Shown piece after piece: positions 12,855 through 22,620 of a DNA stretch of 64,000 bases. A model generated the notes under the pieces. The model saw only the letters and a program-made list of their open reading frames with translations. It was not told where the DNA came from and searched no databases. Position 1 is the first letter of the stretch. Every line of letters begins with the position of its first letter. Made by a program: the position numbers and the translations under genes. The stretch is taken from assembly GCA_014529385.2 (NCBI GenBank), contig CM043947.1:104805811-104869810 (forward strand), read 5' to 3'. Source of the stretch: Adiantum capillus-veneris (Eukaryota > Streptophyta > Polypodiopsida > Polypodiales > Pteridaceae).

Positions 12855-13081
12855 TGTTACCATATACATGTGGTAGTGATGTGTGTGAACACACTAGGAC
12901 CGCTGGGGGATTTTTTCCCTCTTTAGGAGGTTTTTTCCCCCGTGCATTGTATATACGCCCATCACTCTAGGGCTATCTATCTTTCCATTGCACACTAAGT
13001 AACACACTCTCTATTGTGTGCCTTGAGCTTCCTTCGTCTTCTCCAAGCTGTGTGTGTTTCTCTGCAACCCTAATTCCAACA
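12855..13081 (+). repeat. Copia 3' LTR
   Basis: 227-bp copy beginning TGTTACC and ending CCAACA, followed by the target duplication ATACC at 13082-13086. Confidence 0.93.
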
Positions 13082-13244
13082 ATACCCAGTCGATCTTGCG
13101 TAGTCAGGGCTATGAATCCTCTTGCTCACATGCATCATCTTCATCGTCAGCGGCGGCGGCAGGGATAATCCCTTGACTTTATTGCCTCTCTCACTCTTGC
13201 CTACTTCTCTTTGAAGAGGTGTGAGTGAGTGAAGGGCTAGCATC

Positions 13245-13910
13245 ATGCGGACAATTCAGTGTGTCGAAATTGTTCTGTCCATTAATCAGTATGATGCTGA
13301 GAATGGGAAGGACCCTCTTGGTAATTGATGTGCCCCAGGATCTTCCCTACCTTTGTTTAAGTTTCCAAGAAGGCTCTGTTTTCCTCCTGGTGATGAAAGC
13401 TGTTCCAAGACTGAGGATCTTGATTGGCAGAAGTCCTCTGAGTTTTTGGACATGGTGATTCTTGCACAGTGGGAAGATCGTGCTGCACGGGGTCTTTTTC
13501 GATACGATGTTACCGCCTGCGAGACCAAGGTCCTCCCTGGGGAGTATGGGTTCATTGCTCAGCTCAACGAGGGTCGCCATTCAAAAAAGCGACCCACAGA
13601 GTTTAGAGTCGATCAGGTTCTTCAGCCTTTTGACCCTTCAAAGTTCAACTTCACCAAAGCATCAAAAGAAGAGCTTCTGTTCTGTGTCAAAAGTGGAGTT
13701 TCTCATGAAGGAGAATTTTATCCTGAAGCACCTGTGGTTGAGGGGACAAATGCTATAATCATTAATGTCAGCCCTATTGAGTATGGGCACATTCTTTTGG
13801 TTCCGAAGATCACAGCACGAATCCCTCAGAGGATTGATGAGGATTCTCTTCTCCTTGCGATCAACATGGCGGTTGAAGCTAAAAACCCGTTCTTTCGATT
13901 GGGCTGTTAA
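13245..13910 (+). pseudogene. VTC2: GDP-L-galactose phosphorylase (VTC2/VTC5 family) pseudogene
   Basis: The frame starting at 13245 has the N-terminal pattern of plant VTC2 proteins and continues, after an in-frame TGA at 13326-13328, with GSSLPLFKFPRR. Later segments RGLFRYDVTACETKV, GFIAQLNEGRH, KKRPTEFRVD and INVSPIEYGH are near-diagnostic of the family. The enzyme converts GDP-L-galactose to L-galactose 1-phosphate, the committed step of the plant ascorbate pathway. The copy stops at NPFFRLGC with TAA, just before the segment that in the family carries the catalytic HIT-like histidine motif, and no continuation was found downstream. The last bases (ggct then gttaaa) could be a splice donor, so a distant exon cannot be excluded, but the nonsense codon argues for a dead copy. 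The copia element lies 160 bases upstream. Confidence 0.85.
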
Positions 13911-13974
13911 ACATCTGTGAGAGCCACAACAGATGTTTAACAACCACAACAGATGCTTTTCTCATTTCTTGATC

Positions 13975-14060
13975 ATCAGTGCATCGAGTACAATAGCCAA
14001 ATACTGGACTTGAGCGAGCTCGAGTCTGTCTATGACTTCTATCTCCCCATCGACTTCAGG
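13975..14060 (+). other. Possible unassigned exon
   Basis: The reading DHQCIEYNSQILDLSELE and then VYDFYLPIDF ends at a good donor (cag|gtatgt at about 14058). I do not recognise the product. It may be an exon of an unknown gene or chance. Confidence 0.2.
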
Positions 14061-14129
14061 TATGTGGTTCTGATGGAATTTTGCCTTTGTAGAAGCAAAA
14101 ATGCCTTGAACATTTGTCATGTTTCCACA

Positions 14130-14286
14130 TGATATTGTTAATGGGTTGCACACACTGCGAAAGCAAACCATCCACCCTATGGTTTGGACTTTCCTACCTA
14201 CACTTCCATAGGCCGCTTCGTGAATGGCTACATGATCCTAGATTACCTTGGTGGGTCTGGTGTGATTGTGGCAACATTGCCCCCAA
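14130..14286 (+). pseudogene. GDSL esterase/lipase fragment
   Basis: In one frame the reading AKANHPPYGLDFPT is followed by IGRFVNGYMILDYL. This corresponds to the conserved plant GDSL-lipase block usually seen as PPYGIDFP then GRFSNG and DF. Just upstream, after one frameshift near 14158, there is a weak trace of the GDSL/GNN block. The frame ends at a TGA after PPSGM. Only about 50 residues of a family that is normally about 350 residues long are present, so this is a remnant. The match is from memory of the family, without a search. Confidence 0.45.
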
Positions 14287-14649
14287 GTGGAATGTGATGA
14301 TGGATTATGTATGTGTAGCATAGACATGTAATATCTATCAATTTTGAATGCAGAGATATGTGTGGGTATATGGACCCATTTATGTTACTGTAAATTTATA
14401 TCTCTGTGTTGATGATGCATCCCTAAAATCAGGGCTTCCCCTCATCCCCATCCACTCAGATCCCTGAACAAAAGGTATGAAGCTCTTGCAGTGTCAATTT
14501 CGCTTCCGCCGCCTCTAGAATCCAAGTGTATGCTGGATGTGCATTCTATGCTTGATTCATGAGTGCATGTGCATGCTTTGCGAAGGGATTCTAGAACAAA
14601 ATTATCTCACGGGTGTTGCATCTCAAGGTTATATGAATTCTCAAGTTTT

Positions 14650-15545
14650 TGAAAGAGAAATTGCCGAGTATGGGCATTTCTAAGATAGTGGATGTGTTGG
14701 GTATTGACCAAAGTGAGTTGGAGGAAGCTTTTCAAGATGTGATGCACAATCACAGGTGAATTTTGTGAAGCAATATAACGCTTCAACGCACTGAAATTTG
14801 TCTCAAACTACGTCTTGTGCTTTTATTGGACATATTAATAGCCCTATTTGTGTATTTATGATACATTCCTTTTCAATGGAAAAATTCTGTGTGTGTTACA
14901 CGATAGCCTCCCGACTACAAAAAATTGCACTTGCTTTGCGCACTGAGCATGGTGGCGGGATATGCGCTTTGAAGCGCATCCCAGATTATGCAGAGCTTAA
15001 GAGAGAGCTAGAAAACCTTCCTGGTTATAGTAGAAATGTTGCCCGCACATTTCTAAGGCGTGTGATGTCTCTTTGTCTTGTTTTGCTTATGCGTAGTTGT
15101 GTATGATACTGGAACTTGCTCTTATATCTAGTTTTGATGTGTGCATGTGCCATGGTGAAAATAACAGGGAGATGCGAAGTGTATGGCCTGCTGCTCATCC
15201 GGATTTTGGGATGCGCACAAGAAATACGGCCAAGCATTCGCATTTGCTGTCATCTAGTAAGGATGGGCCAGATGCAACATCCAATCTAGTGGAGATGGGA
15301 CCCGATGCTGGTATGTTAGTAGCACTGGTTTTATGAACTACTATAAAACTACATGCGCGATACTGCCTGCGCTGTTGTCATTTGATTCTTTATAACATTG
15401 TCATTTGTATCAATGATAATTTGTCAGGATTGGATGTGAGAGACTTGGAGTTGGCTCTTCTGGAGCTTTCATATCAGCATGCTCGCCATTATCGAAATTG
15501 CCCAGGAGGCCGAGAATGCGAGTTTGCAAGGGTAACCCCTTGTGG
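14650..15545 (+). other. Cluster of possible exons of an unrecognised gene
   Basis: Three exon-like pieces follow one another. The first, about 14655-14757 (KIVDVLGIDQSELEEAFQDV), is followed by gtgaat. The second, about 14935-15058, contains GGGICALKRIPDYAELKREL and LPGYSRNVARTFLRRV. The third, about 15427-15533 (LDVRDLELALLELSYQHARH then NCPGGRECEFAR), is preceded by tttgtcag and followed by gtaacc. They look protein-like, with charged helices and a Cys pair, and have plausible splice borders. Whether they belong to one gene, and to which family, I cannot say. They could be downstream exons of a host gene that neighboured the VTC2 copy. Confidence 0.35.
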
Positions 15546-16277
15546 TTTGGTTGTGGAGTAGCAGGTGGAATTTGCAGCTTACATTGTGGGTTGATGTATG
15601 CGATGGGGAGATTTCTTGTGGATCTGCACTATTGCATGTGGGAATCGTCTTGTATTGAATTCTAGTGTATGACCACTATTTTATAAGGCCAAAGGCTTTA
15701 TAAGTTGATTGTGAGCCGGGCACAATACATCCGGCCATAGTTTTGTGTGGGTGTGTAGTGGTTCATGTTACTTGTGAGTCATGTCTCTTGTTGTGGATTG
15801 TTCCAAGTGCCATGGGTTGATTGTTTGATTGATTATTTAAAAGTGTGGATTTCACAGGTTGTAGGATGAGGACTTTCACTAGAAGGTAGGGCTGTTGAGG
15901 TAATTTTAGGAGACACATTGAGTAGCGTTAGGAGGATTACCACGTTTTGTTAGGAAGTTACTAGATGAACTACTATGTCATATCTTTGAGTTACTAGATG
16001 TATTACTAGCTTCCAAACAAATCTCAAACTAGCAAGTGAGCTTGAACTCTCTTGATTCATCTAGCAACTATCTTACCATATAGCTACTCAACTTACTATA
16101 TGGTAAGAAAATTGTTACTTGATGCATCTAGAAGTATTCTCACAATTACTAGTTTGCACTTTTGCTAGATGTGTGTATTGAAACTAGTAAGATATCTAGC
16201 AATTATATATTTTTTGCCATATGGTAAGCTGTCCAAAGCTCCTCATGCATGACAAGCAGGGTGGAGGTGGCTTTAAG
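15546..16277. other. Non-coding stretch with a fold-back segment
   Basis: No gene is visible. From about 15990 to 16220 the sequence folds back on itself around a perfect 12-bp inverted repeat (listed separately). Confidence 0.5.
16072..16107. repeat. Perfect 12-bp inverted repeat inside a fold-back element
   Basis: CTTACCATATAG (16072-16083) and its exact reverse complement (16096-16107) are separated by 12 bases. Outward from it, gattcatctagcaacta and ttgttacttgatgcatcta pair imperfectly, and another ccatatggtaag lies at about 16215. This suggests a decayed fold-back or MITE element of roughly 230 bp. Confidence 0.6.
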
Positions 16278-17304
16278 CTAAAGGGTGCCATAGGAGAGCT
16301 GCAGTTCAGCTTCTTCCTCAGCACCAGCAGCAGCTGGCTCAGAATTGTTCTCATGTGTATACGCCTGCGTAACAACAAGAGGCACCATGTAACCTTCATC
16401 ACAGGTTCTGTCAAACTGGCACCTGAAGAAAAGAGTCCACATGGAGGCTTCGATGGTGCCTGTGCCTTTGATAGTTTTGCTTATTTTGAAGGTTGCAGAG
16501 GAGCGGTCCTGCAGAGCTTGTGTGACATCGACAGAGGCACTCATACTTGCGATTCTAGACTTCACCCATGGGCTGGCATCAGCATCCGCAATGGTACTAC
16601 TGATGCCACCGTCGGGATCGACAGCAGCAGCCAGACTGTCCATCTCATCGGGTTTCAACGGCCCTCCCCCAAAAAACCTCTCAATGGCGGAGTCGTGCCA
16701 GGGAGTGTTGGCCAGCGTCCACCAGGACTGCTGGCCGTTTGGGCCCTGGCTCAGCTTCGCCACTAGGTTCATTTCCGCTCATGTGGCCCTCATGTGGCCC
16801 TCCTCATTATCATGAGTATCCCCCAGCTCGGCTCCGCACACCAGCTGATGGGGGAAAATATTTTTACATGTAAGGAGACACGCTAGAATGGCTAGCTGCA
16901 TTTGATGCTGCAGTCTGCTGCAGGCGGCGCTTGTACAAATAGGTGCCTGCGTATCTATGAAAACAATCAATCCTGCGTATCTCTTCAAGTGTGCATAGCC
17001 GTACTCTGTGCGTGTAATATACTCTGTGCATAGCCGTGTTCTCTGTGCGTGTGTTGTGTCTGTACTGGCAGTCTGTGTGCGTGTGTGTGCTTCTCGGTGC
17101 GTGTGAGCTGGCCTCACCGTGGCTGGTTGCACGTATAATAGTCGTCCCCTCCTGTCGAAGCCAATCAGAAGCAGCCACGATTGTTTTGAACTGCCCATGG
17201 CGTACACTCTCCAAAAGCCTGGGGGCTGCGCCATAAGCTCTCAAGTGACGGTAGTCAAGTCTCAGGCTGACTCCGTCGTCGACGACTCTCAGCGAAGTTG
17301 CCAT
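16278..17304 (-). CDS. Possible two-exon gene, GC-rich, unknown product
   Basis: Exon 1 (17304-17133) starts MATSLRVVDDGVSLRLDYRH. Exon 2 (16777-16278) contains WWTLANTPWHDSAIERFFGG and ends with an acidic, alanine-rich tail. A GT donor after 17133 and an AG acceptor before 16777 join the two in a consistent phase (one base plus two), giving about 220 residues. The intron would be 355 nt and holds GT-rich low-complexity sequence. The exons are clearly more GC-rich than the surrounding AT-rich repeats, as host genes often are. I see no signal peptide, membrane segment or known domain. Without transcript evidence it remains a prediction, and exon 2 alone could be a chance frame. Confidence 0.35.
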
Positions 17305-17309
17305 CCAAT

Positions 17310-17425
17310 ATTTTAAGGGAAAATTCCCAAAATGCCCCTCTAATTTGTGGAAATTCCAATATTTTAAGGGGTATTTTGGGAATTTTCAAAAATCAGAGGG
17401 GTATTTTGATAAATTTTCCATATTT
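17310..17425. repeat. Small fold-back / MITE-like element
   Basis: The segment gggaaaattcccaaaatgcc is repeated in inverted form as ggggtattttgggaattttc a few tens of bases later. It is followed by a direct partial copy (agaggggtattttgataaat). Confidence 0.5.
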
Positions 17426-17429
17426 TAAT

Positions 17430-18288
17430 TTCGCAAAACATTGCCCTGTGTAACTTTTTAGGTTGCGTTCAGAGTCCAGACTGTTCAAGGGGTGGTGTAC
17501 CTTTTGCACTCGATATTGAAGAAGAGTATGCCGAAGTCCAGCACCTGGTTCACATACCATAGTTCACGAGCAGTGAACTTGCTCCGAAAAATCGTATGAG
17601 ATTGGTTGACAAGGTCTATGACCCTCTCCTTTAAGTGGGAAAGGGTCCCAAACCATTGAACCAATGGTCTCAATTGAAAGGCAGGATGACGGCTGATCTA
17701 AACCATTGATCGGTTAAATCTAAACTCGGGATCTTAAGGTTAGATTTCACAAAACAAATCTTGGGAGGTCAACCACATGGACCTGTAAGGGATCTAATCT
17801 CGCGATGCCCTAGCTTCCCCAATCGGGTTTTGAACCTTCACCATCAGTTTGAGGAGCACACGCCTTGACCAACATGCTTGCGTGTGCCTTATTGAAATAG
17901 ATGTGATTTCACATCAATTTGAAGGTAAACTCCAGATCTTGACATAAAATTAATCTCGGGATCTCACGATCAATTTTTATGCGTCGACGATCGAGATCTA
18001 CGAACGCCCTTGATTTGGCACAAGAGCCCTTGATCCCATGGTTGAGACCTCGTGGTACTTAAAGTTGAGGGTCGATGTCTACGAGCCATGGGTGGCCTTA
18101 CCCCCTTGGAACACTCATGCACGCACTCAGCGCTAGTCAATATACCAACCTAGAGCATGGGAAGTGAACATGTGTACAGTGTGAATACCTGCTCCAAGGG
18201 TGTCTCCTTTTGTTTGTCCAACTCAAAGAAAACCATTCACACATGCGCAATATAACCGTTGCCTTATGTTATATAAGCATATGCTCAC
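17430..18288. other. Non-coding stretch
   Basis: No convincing frame on either strand. Several 'gggatcttaaggttagat'-like phrases recur loosely, but no element ends were found. Confidence 0.4.
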
Positions 18289-18557
18289 GCGAGGCTTAGT
18301 TATCAATTATTTGAACTGCAAACTAAGCCTTATTTTTTTTTACCATGGGATAACTAAGCCTCATTCTTGGTCACCACACAGGAGAGCATTAAATGAATAC
18401 CTGGATGCCTACCCTTTGTAATTTCGGCATAGTTCTAAAGTTCACTGCATAGTAGGGAGGTTGAATGAATAACTAAGCCTTGTGTGACCATGCAAGAGGT
18501 TTAGTTATTCATTTAATGCTCTATCTAGACATTCTATAACTGATAACTAATCCTCGC
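18289..18557. mobile_element. Fold-back (MITE-like) element
   Basis: The terminal inverted repeats GCGAGGCTTAGTTATCA (18289-18305) and TGATAACTAATCCTCGC (18541-18557) match at 16 of 17 positions. Internally, gagcattaaatgaata and its partner near 18500-18525 pair again, so much of the 269-bp unit can fold. It is too short to code. I could not define a target duplication. Confidence 0.55.
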
Positions 18558-19400
18558 AACCATAGCCTAACAATGGTCACCCGTGGCATCCCATTTCAAA
18601 AGTGAGTTACATACCCTAGGCACTTTTTGAGCTACAATTCTCAGCTAATTAAAACTATTGAAGGATGATTAGCATGGAGTTGTGGGGCTGTGTGAGCCCA
18701 ATGCACCTCGTTGCACCACTCTCAAGACTTGACAATTGTGCCGATCAGTGAAGAGTCTACCTACTGCCATGTAAAATATGACAATCTATATTTATATTTA
18801 TAACATAATGGTAGTGGGGATGGCCTCTGCATATGGTAGCATATGAGGCTTCTACCTTATTGGGGGCGGGGAAAGAAGAAGGTGGGGGGCGGGGGGGGGG
18901 GGGTTGTTGAGCATGGGTTTTCGACCATTGGTGTCCTCTCTCCAACACTTACACGAGGCTCGCATTCAATGTAGATTGCTATAAGTAAAGGCTCACATGC
19001 ATGTCTTTCTCAAGCACAACTGACAAATCCATCTCTCTCTCTCTCTTTGAGAACTTCGTTTTCTACATTACATTGTGGTGTACTTTACATCTTTGCCATA
19101 TCTTATATCCTCTCAATAAACTCTCGCATATACCTTTGGAGATCTTTACGCATAGCAAGATAATCTTTAATCAATCTAGCCTTGAGATGGGTCCAAGGCA
19201 ACTTGCAAGGAAAGTCCAAATAAGGTCCTATCAAAACTACAGAGTTTCTTGCATTTCAAATAAAAACCAGCATTCAAATTTTGATGGACATCATGCATAA
19301 TTGAAGGTTAGGTTTATCACAATGCATAAATCCAATAACAAGCTTGAACTTTGTGATTTTAACATTATAAAGCAACTACACATGTCTTGTATAGCCTGCT
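18558..19400. other. Non-coding stretch with a G tract
   Basis: A long G run at about 18886-18903 and a short CT run near 19030. No gene was recognised. Confidence 0.45.
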
Positions 19401-19439
19401 ACCAATATTGCACTTGGTTACACTTCATGAATAAGTGTC

Positions 19440-20450
19440 TCATTGTTTTCATTTGATGCATTTTCCATGCATTACAATTTTTCCTATACAACAATTCGCC
19501 AATGGGCAAAGCCCCAGTGAGCACTCTCCACATGAACACTTTGTGTTTGAAGAAACAATGTATATCCACAATATTTAAAATCTATGCAACCACCATTCCC
19601 TATTTTTTGGAAGAGCCCATATTTAGTTATATCTTCGATCGATCGAGCCTTCAGATTGTAACAATTGATAGAATATTATAGCAGGTAAAGTCCACCAATT
19701 GGTAGAGCGCTCATAATCACGGAGTCTCTGTGTACGTAGCATCTTGATTACATGGAAAAGATAAGTTCGACATGGAAGCACATAGAAGCCCCCATGGTGC
19801 TCTAAGTCCATTCCGCAATTTGAATATTCTCTTGGCAATCAAAAAAGAGACCAACATGCTATTAGACTCCACTATTTGTTCTATTGAGCTTATCCCCCTT
19901 TTGAGAGGGTTACCGCTTTCTTCCCCAATAACAATGCAGGTGAATTCAAAGTCCAAATGCACGATTCTATCCCTAATGTGTTTCCAATGTATTGGATTTT
20001 TTTCTGATCACACAAGATTTGACCATACATAATTTTCCATCGTTTCACTAACATGTTACCTATTTGCGCGCACAATTTAAGAGGTTCCTCACATAACAAT
20101 TTATCCCAAGCTAAGGTTTCAAATCCTAGGTGCCAAGAAAGTAGACAATTGCTTTATCGATCAACCGGCAAATTCTAGACCAGCAAGTGTTAGAGTTCAA
20201 CATATTTTTTCTGAATGTGGCTCTCCTAGCCATCGTGTGGTTTTTTAGATTTCATATCCCCAAACCACCCATTTGAGCCAATAGAGATACATGATCCCAA
20301 GCAATCCAAGCTTTGCTAGAAAAACACCATGAAAATTTTAGAATACAAGACCTAAAGCCGTCAAGAGCTTTATTTGACCATTCCAATGATGGAAGAAAGT
20401 ATAGCAAATAGGAGACAATGATTGACTGAATAATGCCACTCATCACAATG
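19440..20450 (-). pseudogene. LINE (L1-like) 3' remnant: end of RT plus zf-RVT
   Basis: On the minus strand, 20446-20252 reads ALDGFRSCILKFSWC, then WIAWDHVSLLAQMGGLGI. This is the conserved end of plant L1-type reverse transcriptases, whose usual pattern is W-W-x3-C...GGLGI. After several stops and frameshifts, about 19560-19440 reads VFMWRVLTGALPIGELLYRK, then HLFMKCNQVQY. That matches the zinc-binding RVT region that follows the RT in plant LINEs. No catalytic RT core, endonuclease or ORF1 is present, so it is a 5'-truncated, decayed copy, as is typical of LINE insertions. Confidence 0.75.
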
Positions 20451-20701
20451 CCAACTTGCTATTTTCCTACACACCCTTCCCTTCACCCAGCTAGTCAATT
20501 GTCTACTGCTCACATCCATATTAATTGGGTATCTAAGATGCTTGAAAATTGTGCCCCTCTGAATTTTTCTACCTCCCCATATGATGTGGTCAAGGTTTTC
20601 AACAGAAATGTATTAACTGGGATTTAACAAGATTTCAATCCAAACCAGCAGCCAGGGAGTACAAACTCAAATATTCATACATTTTTCAGTATTCAAATTT
20701 T

Positions 20702-20900
20702 CACTATGGAAATTTGTAAACGTTTATCTCAGATCTTTATCGTGGTTTGTAGAGAGAGAGAGTTCAAAATGGCTCGCCAAATAAGAGAGAGGAGAGCAGA
20801 GGGAGTGTTTTTTTTTTGTGCTAATATTGCCACTATTATAACCGCATTTATCGCCGCTAATATTATCGAGGATATTACCGCAGGTAGAGCTTTAGTGCTA
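20702..20900. mobile_element. CACTA-type terminus (orphan end)
   Basis: The segment begins CACTATGGAAATTTG and carries several ccgc/gataTTACCGC-type subterminal repeats to about 20885. It also has a GAGAGAG...TTCAAAATG segment that matches, in reverse complement, the right end of the complete CACTA element at about 28630-28702. It therefore appears to be one end of a related element whose other end I could not place. Confidence 0.45.
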
Positions 20901-21020
20901 TGACATTCAAATTTGCATTTCCCTCTAAACAATTATGTTAATGATCTAATTTATAAAAGCATGATTTATATTTTTTTTAAAATGAAAAAAATAATACCAA
21001 AACATGAAATGATGGCTATC

Positions 21021-21440
21021 ACTACAAGAGCCCGCTTGATTCCAGACGTCAAATTACCGGCATCAATGGCGGGCGTCCGTATATGTGTAGGTAAATCTGG
21101 AGGGAGGTCAACTTTAAAAAAACATGAATTTTTGAATTTTCTGTTAAGTATGGAGCCTCATTTACCCCTTGTAATTTTTTGCGGTAAAAGCACACATTTG
21201 TAAGGCCCCCATTATGAGGAGAAGCCATCGTGTGTGAAGAAAAATCACTCACCGGAAATAAAAATCACCTGCCGGAAACCAAAATTTTTACGGCCAAAAA
21301 TATTCTTTGTCGAAATATTCCTTTTCGCCGGAATATTATGGTCGGCCGGCGGCCGGAAAGTGGTCGGAAAACGATCGATCGATTGGCCGGTGGCCGGTGA
21401 TGTGACAGGTGGTTGGAAGTCAATGGCCGGTGGCCTAATT
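21021..21440. other. CGG-rich palindromic segment, possible DNA-element end
   Basis: CACTACAAGAG at 21020-21030 looks like a plant CACTA terminus. From 21240 to 21440 the sequence is dense in gccgg, ccggcggccgg and cgatcgatcg short palindromes. It overlaps the U3 part of the presumed solo LTR, so one of the two readings must be trimmed. Confidence 0.3.
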
Positions 21441-21772
21441 CAAAAGCGGATTTGTCTACACAAGGGCGGCCACACATGGGTGGATTGGAGGGTCTAATTT
21501 GGACTTATTCACACAAGGGCGGCTACACATTGCTGCTTCTCATAAGAGAGGGCAGCCCGTTTGGCCTATAAAAGGAGGCCATTTCTACACACATTTCATA
21601 GTGTGAAGTTGATGCAACAAGGTCGGTGTGAGGTGGTGAGAGTGAAGCAAGGCGGGAGCTCCAAAAGGGTATAATCCCTTTGTAAACTACTTCTTGTTTT
21701 GAAGTACTAAAGCCATTGAGTGGTTGCTTTCCCGTGGACGTAGCCCACATTGGGTGAACCACGTATATCGTG

Positions 21773-21813
<41 letters not shown>

Positions 21814-21897
21814 CTATAATCTAGTGTATGTAAATCTGTCTCTTCTTAAGTAATCCACTCAATTATCTATTTAGCTACGTCTTATTTCCTAACATTT
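21199..21897 (+). repeat. Probable copia solo LTR
   Basis: The segment begins TGTAAGGCCCC and ends near TTCCTAACA. It has a TATA box (CTATAAAAGG at about 21567). At about 21733-21775 it has the phrase cccgtggacgtagcccac followed by gaaccacgtatatcgtgtgt, which closely resembles the conserved R/U5 motif of many plant copia LTRs. No gag, PBS or second LTR is nearby, so it is a solo LTR. ACATT occurs at both borders and may be the target duplication, but it overlaps the presumed LTR end. Confidence 0.5.
21780..21811. repeat. (CT)n microsatellite
   Basis: About sixteen uninterrupted TC units inside the presumed solo LTR. Confidence 0.95.
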
Positions 21898-22149
21898 TCG
21901 ACGCTTGTACCGAGAGGTATTCAGCCAGATATTCCAACACCTGTATCGACAGATATTTCGATGTCTGTATCGACGTCTGTAACGGTGAACCCTGCAAAAA
22001 ACAAAGCCACGGGTCTTTCCCTACGCATTTCTTTCATTCTCCGCCTCTTCTCTTGCCCTCCTCGTCCTCACACTATAACATATGCACAGTATTATCGCTC
22101 AAATTATCCCAAAAAAACAAACAAACTTGAAATATAAAAATTCCCGTAC

Positions 22150-22312
22150 GCGAAAAATACTGCGGCAAAGTTCGCGGTAATGGTCTAGCGATAACTTTCG
22201 CGGTAATGGCTGCGGCAATATTTTCGCGAACATTACCGCGCCTTTTGCTGCACAGATACCCGCAAACTTTACCGCTACTGAATTATCGCGAGCATTACCG
22301 CGACGGGATTTA
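22150..22312. promoter_or_regulatory. CACTA left subterminal repeats
   Basis: Multiple copies of GCGGTAATG / TTACCGCG and gcggcaa, in both orientations. They mirror those at the right end. Confidence 0.65.
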
Positions 22313-22620
22313 TTATAAAAAAACAGATGACCGTTTGGATTGTCCTTTGCAGGACCATCCAAAAGGTCATCTAGTTTTTTATTTATTTTAGTTATTTTAC
22401 AAAATTATTATTAATTACAACAAAATATCACAATTGGACAATACATTGAGCCAAAAAAAGATTGATAATTTCATTTACATAAGTGGAATTACAATTGGGG
22501 GAGGTATTGAGCCAAAAAATGATAGGTATTGCATTTACATAAACGGCAAAAAAAGCCCGCGTGTACAAAATAGAGTATGGTCATGTGGGATAGGGCAAAC
22601 GGGGCCCGCGTATACAAAAT

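Larger units (their letters stand above)
7949..13081 (+). mobile_element. Ty1/copia LTR retrotransposon, complete ends, decayed ORF
   Basis: Two 227-bp LTRs flank a copia-order internal region (gag, protease, integrase, reverse transcriptase, RNase H). The 5-bp target duplication ATACC is present on both sides (7944-7948 and 13082-13086). The primer-binding site matches initiator Met tRNA, and a purine tract precedes the 3' LTR. By eye the LTRs differ at only about five positions, so the insertion is fairly recent. The single pol frame is nevertheless broken by a frameshift near 8905, in-frame stops at about 10195 and 10921, and a frameshift near 12290. It is therefore non-autonomous now. It sits beside the VTC2 remnant. 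Confidence 0.93.
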
